DNA of 64,000 bases from assembly GCA_041658245.1 (NCBI GenBank), contig JBBAAM010000007.1:19601-83600 (forward strand), written 5' to 3'. Origin of the DNA: Fen-1258 sp041658245 (GTDB lineage Bacteria; Bacteroidota; Ignavibacteria; Ignavibacteriales; Melioribacteraceae). The position numbers and the translations under genes were made by a program. Positions 1 to 8,410 of the stretch are shown in pieces. The notes beneath the pieces are model-generated. The model searched no databases. It had not been told where the DNA came from and was given only the letters and a program-made list of their open reading frames with translations. The stretch's first letter is position 1; each line of letters opens with the position of its first letter.

Positions 1-1338
1 CCAGCCGTCTTTAATTGTTTCTTCAGTTTCTTTTTTGTTCTTGTAGTAACCTTGCATAATGTTAGGACCGTAAGCTAGAATTTCACCATCCTTAGCAATT
101 TTAATTTCAACACCGGGCATTGGTTTGCCAACTGTTCCAAATTTGTAATCATTTACTCTATTTGCAACGATAACCGGAGAAGATTCTGTTAATCCGTATC
201 CCTCAATAACTAAAATACCGGCAGCTTCAAAAAATAAACCGAGTTCTCTTGCGAGTGCCGCGCCACCGGAGATAAAAAAGCGTAATTTCCCGCCGGTTTT
301 TTCTCTTAATTTATGAAAGACTAGTTTATCTGCGAGTTTATGTTTGAGCGAAAGAAAAATTGGAATTGGATGACCGGATTTTTTTGCAACGCAGTATTCT
401 TTACCAATTTCTATAGCCCAATTAAATATTTTCTGTTTCTTTTCCGGTTGTGACTCAACATTTCGTTTTATCTTACTATACATTCTCTCAAACAATCGCG
501 GTACAGCAGTTATGATTGTCGGGTGAATATCTTCCATATTGCTTGCAATTTTTTCTATGCTTTCGGCATAAACTATAGTGCCGCCGCAAGAAAACGCAGT
601 ATAGTATCCGCCCATTCTTTCAAAGATATGGCAAAGCGGAAGGAACGATAGGAATATATCATTCTCTCCAATATCAAAAATTTCATGTGCTGCTTTTATA
701 TTGGATACAATATTTTTATGAGTCAGCATTACTCCTTTAGGTACACCGGTCGTACCCGAAGTATAAATAATTGTGCAAAGCTCATTCTCTTGAGTGAGTT
801 TAGAACTCTCTTTAAAATAATTCGGATGATCTTTACCGAACTCCATTCCTTTTGCCTGAACATCCGAGAAATTGAAAACATCTTTTTCTGTTACTTTATC
901 TTCATTATTCATTATAACTATGAACCGTAGAGTTTTACATTCATTCCTCACCTTCAATACTTTATTTAGCTGAAATTTATTCGATACTACTATTCCAACA
1001 GATTCCGAGTTGTTAAGACAAAACTCTATTGTTTCTGAAGTGGAGATCGGATAGAGTGGAACATCAACACCGCCAAGTCCAAGAACAGCCATATCGGAAT
1101 AAACCCACTCGGGACGGTTCTCTGCTATAATAGCTACCTTATCGTTCCGTTTAACACCCAATGCAGCAAGACCTAATGCTAAGTTTTCTGTGTCTCTATA
1201 AACTTCATCATACTTAATTCCTAACCACTGATCATTAGCTTTATATTTAAGTACCGGCCTTTCTTTCCCCCTTCCAAAATCCTGAGTAATAATTTGAAAA
1301 AGTTGTGGGATTGTTTTGAAGTCTTTATAGATTGGCAT
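1..1338 (-). CDS. Long-chain acyl-CoA synthetase (AMP-forming), 3' end cut by window edge
   Basis: Activates free fatty acids to acyl-CoA through an acyl-adenylate. About 446 N-terminal residues are visible and the frame stays open to the window edge, so the C-terminal part is missing. The AMP-binding P-loop TSGTTGVPKG lies near residue 190 and the adenylation motif GYGLTESSP near residue 378, both typical of the ANL superfamily. The N-terminus (MPIYKDFKTIPQLF) resembles FAA1/FadD15-type ligases. The ATG at 1336-1338 is preceded by a strong AGGAG Shine-Dalgarno site, which fixes the start. Substrate chain length cannot be read from sequence alone. Confidence 0.9.
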   Translation of the reverse strand, partial: MPIYKDFKTIPQLFQIITQDFGRGKERPVLKYKANDQWLGIKYDEVYRDTENLALGLAALGVKRNDKVAIIAENRPEWVYSDMAVLGLGGVDVPLYPISTSETIEFCLNNSESVGIVVSNKFQLNKVLKVRNECKTLRFIVIMNNEDKVTEKDVFNFSDVQAKGMEFGKDHPNYFKESSKLTQENELCTIIYTSGTTGVPKGVMLTHKNIVSNIKAAHEIFDIGENDIFLSFLPLCHIFERMGGYYTAFSCGGTIVYAESIEKIASNMEDIHPTIITAVPRLFERMYSKIKRNVESQPEKKQKIFNWAIEIGKEYCVAKKSGHPIPIFLSLKHKLADKLVFHKLREKTGGKLRFFISGGAALARELGLFFEAAGILVIEGYGLTESSPVIVANRVNDYKFGTVGKPMPGVEIKIAKDGEILAYGPNIMQGYYKNKKETEETIKDGW

Positions 1339-1459
1339 GAATATCTCCTTTTTAAGTTGCGGTTCAAGATAATTTGAGGTCGGATAAAATGCAATAATGA
1401 GAGACTAACTATTTTTAATGAAAGTATTTATAAGAAGACTTTTGGTCGGAATTGATTCG

Positions 1460-1786
1460 TTATTGTGCCCAGATTTCTCCATTAACAACAGGAGTTACAC
1501 AGATAAGCGGTTTTTCCGGCACATGGAGTTTTTCAAATATCTCTTCAAACAATTTGTATTGTAATCCTTGAGATTCGATTTTAGAGAATTTTTTGTAAGA
1601 CATGAATTCGCCATTCTTATTCTGCGGCGCATTAAAATGAAATGAAGTACTTAGATCTTCCTTTGCGCGTCCTTTTAGAAATTTTATTTTTTCTTCGTCG
1701 CTTCCTTCCATTTGATATGACTTTGCTTTGAAGGCTGTAACAAAATTATTATCAATGATCAGATAAATATTTAGGATGGTTTCCAA
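1460..1786 (-). CDS. Conserved-looking hypothetical protein, 108 aa
   Basis: I do not recognise this family. The protein is soluble-looking and mixed alpha/beta, with a charged middle (EGSDEEKIKFLKGRAKED) and no signal peptide or membrane segment. It follows the membrane-protein gene upstream by 8 bp, so the two are probably cotranscribed. The assigned start is a TTG; no good ATG exists upstream, and an internal ATG at MEGSDEEK would remove the first 25 residues. No function can be assigned. Confidence 0.55.
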   Translation of the reverse strand: METILNIYLIIDNNFVTAFKAKSYQMEGSDEEKIKFLKGRAKEDLSTSFHFNAPQNKNGEFMSYKKFSKIESQGLQYKLFEEIFEKLHVPEKPLICVTPVVNGEIWAQ

Positions 1787-1794
1787 TAAAAATC

Positions 1795-2454
1795 TTATTT
1801 AGTTATAGTTTTGTTTTTCAGTACAAAGATCATTAAGAATGTTGCAAAAACAAATGCAAGTTTACACAATAAACTATCAACTGCTGTTAAGAATGTTGGG
1901 ATCGCTATTGCAAGAATCATAGACGGAATGAATGTGAAAAGATACCCGAATAGAAATGTACGAGTGAGAGTTTTTTGGAGCGGATCGGTTTCAGCGCCCC
2001 ATTTCTTGTTAAGGATGATCATTGAAAAAATAATCGGTAAGTAATAGAATATTCCATACAACTCTCCTAGCGGGTAATGATAGGATGCATACAACACCGT
2101 ACATTTTGTAACTGCAAATTGATCAACAACAAAAAGGTAATAAATGATGAAGAATAATGCCGGAATGAAAACAAGTTTGCTGTATTGAGATTCTTTTACA
2201 GAGAATTTAATTACAGTATACAATCCAAGCGGCGGAAGAAGTGATATATCTAAGAATGCGAGATATATTAATATTTGCTTCTGCAAACCTACAAAGCAAA
2301 TCAAGAACTCGATGAACTGATAACCGAACAAAAGGAAAATCATCCCAATGACAAGTTTGTTAATTGAGTTTTTCTCTGAAAAGATCAGCATGTTGATAAT
2401 GTAAAGTAATTCAACACAAGCGATCAATAAAGAAATTATGCCGTCTAGATTCAT
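1795..2454 (-). CDS. Hypothetical integral membrane protein, 219 aa
   Basis: The protein consists almost entirely of hydrophobic stretches; about seven transmembrane helices can be drawn (for example residues 5-25, 35-55, 62-80, 92-110, 133-148, 165-185 and 195-213). No enzymatic motif is visible. It lies 25 bp downstream of the nitrilase-family gene and 8 bp upstream of the 108-aa gene, so a three-gene transcript is likely. The layout recalls seven-helix sensor or receptor-like membrane modules, but no soluble output domain is attached and function is unknown. Confidence 0.7.
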   Translation of the reverse strand: MNLDGIISLLIACVELLYIINMLIFSEKNSINKLVIGMIFLLFGYQFIEFLICFVGLQKQILIYLAFLDISLLPPLGLYTVIKFSVKESQYSKLVFIPALFFIIYYLFVVDQFAVTKCTVLYASYHYPLGELYGIFYYLPIIFSMIILNKKWGAETDPLQKTLTRTFLFGYLFTFIPSMILAIAIPTFLTAVDSLLCKLAFVFATFLMIFVLKNKTITK

Positions 2455-2479
2455 GATGTAACTCTTAGTTTTTTAAAAT

Positions 2480-3307
2480 CTATTTGTTGTTGTTAAACCA
2501 ATCAGCATATAATTCCGGTCTTCTATCTCTCATGAATAATCTCTTTGCGTGAGACTTGCTACATTCACTCAAATCAATATCGCAAATCAAAATTTCTTCC
2601 GTACCCAAACCGGCGCGCGTTATTACTTCTCCTTCCGAATTACAGACAAATGATTCTCCTGAGAAAGTTAAACATTCTTCTTCTCCCACACGATTGCATA
2701 ATGCAGTAAAATATCCGTTCTGAAATGCGGCTACTCTCATCTCTGCTTCGTATAATCCTTCCGGCCATTCGCCAACAGAACCTGCTTGCGGAATAAATAC
2801 AATCTCAGCGCCGTTTAATGCCAGTGCTCTCATGTATTCCGGGTAATGACGATCATAACAAATGGCTACACCAACTTTTCCATATTTAGTTTCGTAAACC
2901 GGCGCGCCGCTATTACCGGGTGTGTAAAAATCTTTTTCATGAAAGCATGCGTAATCCGTAATGTGAATCATTCTTGTTGTGCCAAGAATTTTTCCGTCTG
3001 TATTAATTACGGGTGATGAATCGTAAGTAGCGTCTCCATCTTTTTCATACAGATTCAAAATGATAACAACATTTAACTCTTTAGCAAGTTGTGAAAAAAT
3101 ATCTGTCGTAAGCCCGGGGATTGTCTCCGCAATATCTAATGGTTTTTGTGCAGATGATCTTTGCGGGAAGAATGGGATAAACGCCAATTCCGAAAATGAA
3201 ATGATCTTTGCACCAGACAGTGCAGCTTTTCTAACCGCTTCAATTCCATTTTGAATATTTTGTTCTTTACTGCTTGACGATTTTTGTTGAACTAAGGCAA
3301 TTTTCAT
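2480..3307 (-). CDS. Carbon-nitrogen hydrolase (nitrilase superfamily)
   Basis: Hydrolyses a C-N bond of an amide, probably a carbamoyl or omega-amide substrate. The 275-aa length fits the family. The Glu-Lys-Cys triad is visible: Glu40 in SFSELAF, a Lys in the FHEKDFYTPG region, and the nucleophile Cys in VAICYDRHYPE near residue 150. The RHYPE context resembles the N-carbamoylputrescine amidase/beta-ureidopropionase branch, but no other polyamine or pyrimidine genes are nearby, so the substrate is not assigned. It begins with ATG and heads a likely transcript with the two downstream hypothetical genes. Confidence 0.88.
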   Translation of the reverse strand: MKIALVQQKSSSSKEQNIQNGIEAVRKAALSGAKIISFSELAFIPFFPQRSSAQKPLDIAETIPGLTTDIFSQLAKELNVVIILNLYEKDGDATYDSSPVINTDGKILGTTRMIHITDYACFHEKDFYTPGNSGAPVYETKYGKVGVAICYDRHYPEYMRALALNGAEIVFIPQAGSVGEWPEGLYEAEMRVAAFQNGYFTALCNRVGEEECLTFSGESFVCNSEGEVITRAGLGTEEILICDIDLSECSKSHAKRLFMRDRRPELYADWFNNNK

Positions 3308-3341
3308 TAAACACCGACCCGTATAAAATCTAAATAGCTAA

Positions 3342-3611
3342 TCAAATTTTAGAAATAGTTTTTTCATAATCTGTATGAGATCCTATCCAAAACCAGATCA
3401 AAGTTTCATCTTCTTTTATACCAAGTGCACGCCATCCCCTATTTATTCTGACAGAGTAAATTGGTTTGCTAGGATGTACTTGTTTGAATCTTATGCTAGG
3501 ATGCAATGGATTACTCTGCCATTTCTCAAAAACCTTTTTGGCAGAAACCTGAATTTGTGGCGGAAGTTGATCATACAATTTTCGAAACGACTCAGTTGTG
3601 TAAGAAATCAT
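3342..3611 (-). CDS. RelE/ParE-type toxin
   Basis: An 89-aa basic protein with the RelE/ParE fold signature: an N-terminal helical hairpin (SFRKLYDQLPPQIQVSAKKVF) followed by the strand-rich core YSVRINRGWRALGI and a terminal WFWIGSHTDYEK. It lies 10 bp downstream of a 68-aa acidic helical protein in the usual antitoxin-first order. RelE members cleave mRNA on the ribosome and ParE members poison gyrase; sequence alone does not separate them here. The GSHTDYEK ending is common in plasmid-maintenance killer subfamilies of this superfamily. Confidence 0.8.
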   Translation of the reverse strand: MISYTTESFRKLYDQLPPQIQVSAKKVFEKWQSNPLHPSIRFKQVHPSKPIYSVRINRGWRALGIKEDETLIWFWIGSHTDYEKTISKI

Positions 3612-3621
3612 TATTATTTTA

Positions 3622-3828
3622 CTATTTCAATGGCTTGGTCATGCCGCTCTGATATTCTGCAAGCGCTTCTTTAGCTAGTAATTCCAATCCTTTTTTTGAT
3701 GCAAGAAATGATTCTTCCCACTTTTTCTCATCGGATATTTCTTCAAGAATAACAGCAGCTATTGAATCTTGTTCAGTTCTCGACAACTTTGAAATTTCTT
3801 CAACTGCCTTTTCTAATAACTGGGTCAT
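3622..3828 (-). CDS. Probable antitoxin of the RelE/ParE pair
   Basis: A 68-aa, mostly helical, acidic protein (MTQLLEKAVEEISKL, then LSRTEQDSIAAVILEEI) located 10 bp upstream of the RelE/ParE-like toxin. The LSRTEQDSIAAVIL helix resembles short antitoxins of ParE-like systems. Size, order and spacing support an antitoxin role, in which it would bind the toxin and repress its own promoter. No clear DNA-binding motif is resolvable by eye. Confidence 0.72.
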   Translation of the reverse strand: MTQLLEKAVEEISKLSRTEQDSIAAVILEEISDEKKWEESFLASKKGLELLAKEALAEYQSGMTKPLK

Positions 3829-3946
3829 ATTTGATCCATATTGTTTGTAAATAAGTTAACTGATACATAAACAAACTGCAATATCAGTTTGGAATTCCAA
3901 TTAAGTAAATTATTACGAATACTTTGTTTAACACTTCTGACTATTT

Positions 3947-4258
3947 CTATTTCAGTCCGCTGATTTCTATAATTTCTACAATTGTTCCCCACATATGAAT
4001 GCTTGCCATATCTTTTTTTTCTACATACTTAAAGGAGATTCGTTTACCATCAACTTGAAATTCTTTTGAAAGATTAAGCGGGTCAAGATTTTTATTATCA
4101 TCCGTTGTGATTCCGTAAAATCCGCCTTCAAGAGAAATATACTTTACTGTTCCGATAGCAGAAATTGATTTCATGTTTTCAGACTCTGTTCCGAGACATG
4201 TAATTGCAATGAATGAAAGGATTGTTATAATAATAATATTTTTGATAATGTTTTTCAT
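3947..4258 (-). CDS. Small secreted lipoprotein, hypothetical
   Basis: A 103-aa protein starting with the signal MKNIIKNIIIITILSFIAITC; the Cys after a hydrophobic core fits a relaxed lipobox (AITC), suggesting lipid attachment. The mature part (about 80 aa) has alternating beta-like segments and no recognisable domain. The frame is open 36 codons further upstream, but that extension runs through the palindromic repeat at 4305-4325 and into the end of fumC, so the ATG at 4256-4258 was chosen. Function is unknown. Confidence 0.6.
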   Translation of the reverse strand: MKNIIKNIIIITILSFIAITCLGTESENMKSISAIGTVKYISLEGGFYGITTDDNKNLDPLNLSKEFQVDGKRISFKYVEKKDMASIHMWGTIVEIIEISGLK

Positions 4259-4304
4259 TTGTGTAATGATCAAGTTTATGTCAATTTTCAACCTCCCCCA
4301 TGTC

Positions 4305-4325
4305 CCCCTCCTTAGTAAGGAGGGG
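4305..4325. repeat. Palindromic GC-rich element downstream of fumC
   Basis: A near-perfect 10-bp inverted repeat (CCCCTCCTTA / TAAGGAGGGG) with a single central base, flanked by C-rich and G-rich runs (CCTCCCCCATG and AAGGGGGTG). On the minus strand the stem is followed by GACATGGGGG rather than a U-tract, so it is not a standard intrinsic terminator. The composition looks like a dispersed REP- or MITE-like element. Confidence 0.6.
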
Positions 4326-4349
4326 AAAAAAAGGGGGTGATCAAAAATA

Positions 4350-5741
4350 TTATTTTTTTGTACCAATCATTTTTTCAGGACGAACAACTTCATCAAATTT
4401 TTCTGCAGTTATAAGACCGAGCTCAAGTGCAGCTTCTTTCAAAGTTTTATTTTCCTTGTGAGCTTTCTTGGCAACTTTCGCTGCATTATCGTAACCAATA
4501 ACCGGATTCAAAGAAGTAACCAGCATCAATGAATTTTCGAGGTGTTTCTTGATATTGATTTCATTGGCTGTAATGCCTTCCACACAATGTTCGCTGAAAC
4601 TTTCGCAAGCATCGGCAATTAATTTTATTGATTGAAGAACGTTGAATGCTATAACCGGCATGAAAACATTAAGCTCAAAATTTCCACTTGAACCCGCAAT
4701 GTTTATAGTTACATCATTCCCGAAGACTTGAGAACAAACCATCGTCATAGCTTCGCATTGCGTGGGATTAACTTTCCCGGGCATGATAGAACTGCCGGGT
4801 TCGTTTTCCGGTAAAGAGATTTCACCTATTCCGCATCTCGGTCCGGAACCAAGCCAACGGATATCATTTGAAATTTTTAATAACGAAGCAGCAAGAGTTT
4901 TTAACACACCGCTCATTTCTACTAAAGCATCTTTTGCAGCCATCGCTTCAAATTTATTCGGCGCTGTTTTGAACGGCTTTCCGGTAAGTTTAGAAATTGT
5001 TTCTGCAACTTTAACTGCATAATCAGGATGAGCATTTAATCCAGTACCGACAGCAGTTCCGCCAAGAGGAATTTCGTATAATCTTTTTAATGAATCGTTA
5101 ATACGTGCTAACCCGTTTGTTAATTGCTGGGCATAACCAGAAAATTCATCTCCAAGTGTAAGTGGAGTTGCATCCATTAAATGTGTTCTGCCGATTTTGA
5201 TTATGTTCTTAAATTCTTTTGCTTTTGCATCCAATGAATCGCGCAACTTTGTAACCATAGGAATTAACCGGCGGTAGATCTCTTCTACCGCTGCAACATG
5301 AATTGATGTTGGGAATGCATCATTAGTGGATTGAGCTTTGTTTACATCATCATTCGGATGGATCGGTTTTTTACTTCCCATAACTCCGCCCGCTATTTCG
5401 ATCGCACGATTGGAGATAACTTCGTTTGCATTCATGTTCGTTTGAGTACCGCTTCCGGTTTGCCAAACAACTAAAGGAAAATGATCATTCAATTTTCCTT
5501 CGATAACTTCATTAGCTGCTTTTACAATCAAATCAAGTTTGTCCTTAGGTAAAATTCCTAATTCATTGTTAGTGATTGCTGCAGCTTTTTTTACAATACC
5601 AAGCGCTCTAATCATCTCAGCGGGAAATCTCTCTCCTCCGATTTTAAAATTCATTAACGATCTTGCTGTCTGTGCGCCATAATACTTATCAACGGGGACT
5701 TTCATTTCACCCATAGTATCGGTTTCAATTCTGTATTCCAT
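4350..5741 (-). CDS. fumC: Fumarate hydratase class II
   Basis: Interconverts fumarate and L-malate in the TCA cycle as a cytosolic, iron-independent homotetramer. The length of 463 aa is normal for class II. The superfamily signature GSSIMPGKVNP is present near residue 315, the QTGSGTQTNMNANEVI region near residue 95, and the catalytic-region motif GRTHLMDATP near residue 184. The ATG is preceded by GGAGAATACA, a good Shine-Dalgarno site. It is followed by the palindrome at 4305 and a small lipoprotein gene, and stands alone as a likely monocistronic unit. Confidence 0.96.
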   Translation of the reverse strand: MEYRIETDTMGEMKVPVDKYYGAQTARSLMNFKIGGERFPAEMIRALGIVKKAAAITNNELGILPKDKLDLIVKAANEVIEGKLNDHFPLVVWQTGSGTQTNMNANEVISNRAIEIAGGVMGSKKPIHPNDDVNKAQSTNDAFPTSIHVAAVEEIYRRLIPMVTKLRDSLDAKAKEFKNIIKIGRTHLMDATPLTLGDEFSGYAQQLTNGLARINDSLKRLYEIPLGGTAVGTGLNAHPDYAVKVAETISKLTGKPFKTAPNKFEAMAAKDALVEMSGVLKTLAASLLKISNDIRWLGSGPRCGIGEISLPENEPGSSIMPGKVNPTQCEAMTMVCSQVFGNDVTINIAGSSGNFELNVFMPVIAFNVLQSIKLIADACESFSEHCVEGITANEINIKKHLENSLMLVTSLNPVIGYDNAAKVAKKAHKENKTLKEAALELGLITAEKFDEVVRPEKMIGTKK

Positions 5742-5813
5742 TGTATTCTCCAGGTTATTTTATTTGCATGAACAAATTAGGTGAATGAGTTTTTATTTGC
5801 AATCCGGTTGGTA

Positions 5814-5860
5814 GATATTGGATACTGGATGCAGGATATTTGATTCTGGATGTTAGATTG
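5814..5860. repeat. Degenerate short tandem repeats of GATA(T/C)TGGAT type
   Basis: The 47-bp stretch contains repeated GATATTGG, GATACTGGATG, GGATATTTGATTCTGGATG and TTAGATTG units in the gap between fumC and the MNT gene. The units are imperfect tandem copies of about 10-11 bp. No coding or promoter signal is obvious inside. Confidence 0.5.
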
Positions 5861-5870
5861 AGAATTGTTA

Positions 5871-6188
5871 TTAGTTAATTTCAATTCCTTCTTTTTTAAC
5901 AATTCCAATTAATGGCGAGTAATCGTCTTCTAAAAAGCGCTTCAGACCAACAGCGTGAGGTTCAATTTTATAATCGGAAATTTCAGTAGCTCTCCAGATT
6001 TTTCCAACATATTTCAATTTGTTTTCATCAAACAATGAAGAAACTATCATAACATCAATATCACTATCTTGTTTAGCTGTTCCACGTGCTTGACTACCAA
6101 AAAGGAATGCTAAATCAATTTGAATATTGTTTCTACGCAATTCGTCCAAATATAGTTTTACAACATTTATAACAGCTTGACTAACCAT
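5871..6188 (-). CDS. Minimal nucleotidyltransferase (MNT), antitoxin-type
   Basis: A 105-aa protein with the polymerase-beta-type nucleotidyltransferase motif GSQARG, nine residues later followed by DSDIDVMIV (the two catalytic Asp residues). It overlaps the HEPN gene upstream by 22 bp, which is the classic HEPN/MNT type VII toxin-antitoxin arrangement. In characterised members MNT AMPylates the HEPN RNase and silences it. Both catalytic Asp residues are intact, so a functional enzyme is plausible. Confidence 0.88.
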   Translation of the reverse strand: MVSQAVINVVKLYLDELRRNNIQIDLAFLFGSQARGTAKQDSDIDVMIVSSLFDENKLKYVGKIWRATEISDYKIEPHAVGLKRFLEDDYSPLIGIVKKEGIEIN

Positions 6189-6547
6189 TCAACACATTCC
6201 TTTGTTTTTTTCAGAAGAACATCTACATCGTTATTATTTGGAATCTCTAAAAAAATTTCCGGATATCTGCCTTCGAGATTAAAATCATTTATTGTTCCTA
6301 GAAAATCCATTGTATCTTCACTTGATTTAAGGTTAGTTTTAGAAAGCAAATAAAGAAGTTCATGCGCTTTAGGAGCGAAATCATTCTGAGTTTTAACAAA
6401 ATGCGCTTTCAACAATTTTTCGATTGTTAAATGGCAGAAGAACAAACATTCACGATATTTTCCTTTTTCAAAAAGAATTTCTGCAGTCTCCATATTATCG
6501 AGTGCAGTCGTTTTCCAGTACACTATTTGTTTCTTTTCATCAAACAT
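6167..6547 (-). CDS. HEPN-domain protein, partner of MNT
   Basis: A 126-aa all-helical protein with a HEPN-like core. The RX4-6H-type motif is visible as Arg-(6)-His in RECLFFCH, followed by the LTIEKLLKAHF helix typical of HEPN proteins paired with MNT. The overlap with the downstream MNT gene (22 bp) indicates translational coupling. The family includes metal-independent RNases; some members are only substrate-binding partners, so toxicity is inferred, not shown. It starts 2 bp downstream of the NlpC/P60 gene stop. Confidence 0.83.
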   Translation of the reverse strand: MFDEKKQIVYWKTTALDNMETAEILFEKGKYRECLFFCHLTIEKLLKAHFVKTQNDFAPKAHELLYLLSKTNLKSSEDTMDFLGTINDFNLEGRYPEIFLEIPNNNDVDVLLKKTKECVEWLVKLL

Positions 6548-6549
6548 AT

Positions 6550-7269
6550 TTACTCTTCCACAAAACTTTCGACTCTTCGTGCACCAACATAACGCTTTTT
6601 ATAATAAGCTGCTTCAAGCGATGATACAGTAACACCAAGTGAGCGGCTTGCATGAGCAAATTGATTTTCACCAAGATAAATACCTACATGACCCGGAAAA
6701 GATCTTTTGGTAGTATTGAAGAAGACAAGGTCGCCGAATTTCAATTCATCCATAGAAACTTTTTCTCCAGCAGAATATTGTTCACGTGCTGAGCGTGGGA
6801 TTTCGATTGCTAGAGAATTTTGAAAAACCTGTAAAGTAAAGGCAGAACAATCCATTCCTTTTTGTGTATTGCCGCCATACTTGTAAGGTGTTTCTAAAAA
6901 TTTAATAACTTCAAATAACACTTTCTCTCGTGGTGTTAATGCAACATTGAATGTTTTTAATTTTTCAAAGTGAGATACAAAATTTGTTTTATCAACAGGA
7001 TTTTCTTCAACGGGTGCTTCATCAAATTCATCAGAAGTATCTGCCGGTAAATCATTAAAAACAATTCTCTCGTTTTTAGGTGTTGTGCGTGTAGATCTTT
7101 TTGTTGTGTCGGCTTTTTCAAAACGGGGATTGGGATTAATTGTTCTACCATTTTTACTTTGACCGAATCTTTGTGTACTAGACGAGGATGAGCAGCCGCT
7201 GAAGATCATAAATACAAGAATTGCACAAAAAATTTTTTTTAAAAGTCTGTTGAGTAATATAATAAGCAT
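6550..7269 (-). CDS. NlpC/P60-family cell-wall peptidase, lipoprotein
   Basis: A 239-aa predicted lipoprotein: hydrophobic N-terminus then IFSGC with the lipidated Cys at about residue 26. A low-complexity linker (residues 30-95) precedes an NlpC/P60 domain with catalytic Cys in GMDCSAF, His in GHVGIYLG and a third polar residue after FAHASRS. It would cut D-Glu-(m)DAP type bonds in peptidoglycan stem peptides. The start was set at the ATG at 7267-7269 because the longer frame begins with a TTG inside the sigA stop. It sits 2 bp after sigA. Confidence 0.87.
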   Translation of the reverse strand: MLIILLNRLLKKIFCAILVFMIFSGCSSSSSTQRFGQSKNGRTINPNPRFEKADTTKRSTRTTPKNERIVFNDLPADTSDEFDEAPVEENPVDKTNFVSHFEKLKTFNVALTPREKVLFEVIKFLETPYKYGGNTQKGMDCSAFTLQVFQNSLAIEIPRSAREQYSAGEKVSMDELKFGDLVFFNTTKRSFPGHVGIYLGENQFAHASRSLGVTVSSLEAAYYKKRYVGARRVESFVEE

Positions 7270-7271
7270 AC

Positions 7272-8126
7272 TCAACCTAGGTAAGATCTTAAATTTTTAC
7301 TGCGAGTTGCATGGCGTAATCTTCTAATTGCTTTTTCTTTTATTTGACGAACACGCTCACGAGTAAGATTAAATTTTTCGCCAATCTCCTCTAGCGTAAG
7401 TGAATGTTCTTTATTCAAACCAAAATAAAGTTTTATTACTTCACCTTCTCTTTCAGAAAGAGTAGAAAGTGCCCGTTCAATTTCACTTCGAAGAGATTCC
7501 GACATTAGTGTGAAATCCGGTGATGGCTGTTCTTCATTTTCAAGAATATCAAGCAGCCGATTTTCGTCACCTTGATTAAACGGCGCATCCATTGAAACAG
7601 CGCGGCCTGCAATTTTCAGAGTATCTGAAACTTCACTAATATCCATATCAAGTTCTTGTGCAAGTTCTTGCGCATTCGGTTCACGTTCATATTCCTGCTC
7701 AAGATTGCTGTAAGCTTTCCCGATCTTGTTTAATGCACCTACTCTATTTAAGGGCAAACGCACAATTCGTGATTGTTCAGCCAATGCTTGAAGAATAGAT
7801 TGACGAATCCACCAAACAGCATAAGAAATAAATTTGAATCCGCGCGTTTCATCAAATCTTTTTGCGGCTTTAATTAATCCTAGATTACCTTCATTAATCA
7901 AATCACCAAGAGAAAGTCCTTGATTTTGATATTGTTTAGCAACCGAAACAACAAACCGTAAATTTGCTTTTACTAATTTTTCTAACGCTAACGAATCATT
8001 TTTTCTTATTCTAATAGCTAATTCTATTTCTTCATCCGGTGTTAATAGATCAACTTTACCAATTTCTTGAAGATATTTATCTAAAGATTGACTTTCTCTA
8101 TTCGTAAACTGTTTTGTGATTTTCAA
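7272..8126 (-). CDS. RNA polymerase sigma factor, SigA/RpoD family (short form)
   Basis: A 284-aa group 1/2 sigma-70 factor. Region 1.2 (LDKYLQEIGKVDLLTPDEE) is at the N-terminus, followed directly by regions 2.1-2.4 (INEGNLGLIKAAKRFDETRG, then YAVWWIRQSILQ), region 3, and the region 4 helix-turn-helix (TLEEIGEKFNLTRERVRQI). Region 1.1 and the long non-conserved region are absent, as in Bacteroidota-Chlorobiota primary sigmas. The start is TTG with GGGAGA upstream. It is cotranscribed with the EutN-like pair upstream (14-bp gap) and the NlpC/P60 gene downstream. It is probably the housekeeping factor, though a second paralogue elsewhere cannot be excluded. Confidence 0.9.
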   Translation of the reverse strand: MKITKQFTNRESQSLDKYLQEIGKVDLLTPDEEIELAIRIRKNDSLALEKLVKANLRFVVSVAKQYQNQGLSLGDLINEGNLGLIKAAKRFDETRGFKFISYAVWWIRQSILQALAEQSRIVRLPLNRVGALNKIGKAYSNLEQEYEREPNAQELAQELDMDISEVSDTLKIAGRAVSMDAPFNQGDENRLLDILENEEQPSPDFTLMSESLRSEIERALSTLSEREGEVIKLYFGLNKEHSLTLEEIGEKFNLTRERVRQIKEKAIRRLRHATRSKNLRSYLG

Positions 8127-8140
8127 GATTAGATCTCCCG

Positions 8141-8410
8141 CTAGGATTCTAGATTAATTGAATCAACAATTCCAACGATTGAAGCATCAACCGGAGCCAT
8201 ATCAACATCAAGAGGTATTACAGCTTCGCTTGCTGTTACGTAATAGATTATTTCTCCCGTCCCGGCTCCAACCGTATCTAAAGCAATAATCGGTTCTCCA
8301 ATATTTTTTCCCTCGGAATTAATTGGCTGGACAAATTGCATTTTATAGCCGGTAACAGCTTCATATTTTCTTGTTGCCCAAATAGTCCCTATGATTTTAC
8401 CAAGCTGCAT
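8141..8410 (-). CDS. Microcompartment vertex protein, EutN/CcmL family (copy 2)
   Basis: An 89-aa small beta-barrel protein of the pentamer-forming EutN/CcmL family, which caps the vertices of bacterial microcompartment shells. The signature MQLGKIIGTIWATRK at the start and LDTVGAGTGEIIYY in the middle match the family. Its ATG overlaps the stop of the upstream paralogue by one base (TGATG), so translation is coupled. No hexameric shell (BMC-H) or cargo enzyme genes occur in the window. Confidence 0.85.
   Translation of the reverse strand: MQLGKIIGTIWATRKYEAVTGYKMQFVQPINSEGKNIGEPIIALDTVGAGTGEIIYYVTASEAVIPLDVDMAPVDASIVGIVDSINLES

Noticed and set aside
4305..4345. Intrinsic terminator of fumC
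   Set aside because: The stem is strong, but it is followed by G-rich sequence instead of a U-run on the fumC transcript.
4259..4366. Longer start for the small lipoprotein
   Set aside because: The added residues cross the palindromic repeat and the end of fumC and hide the signal peptide.
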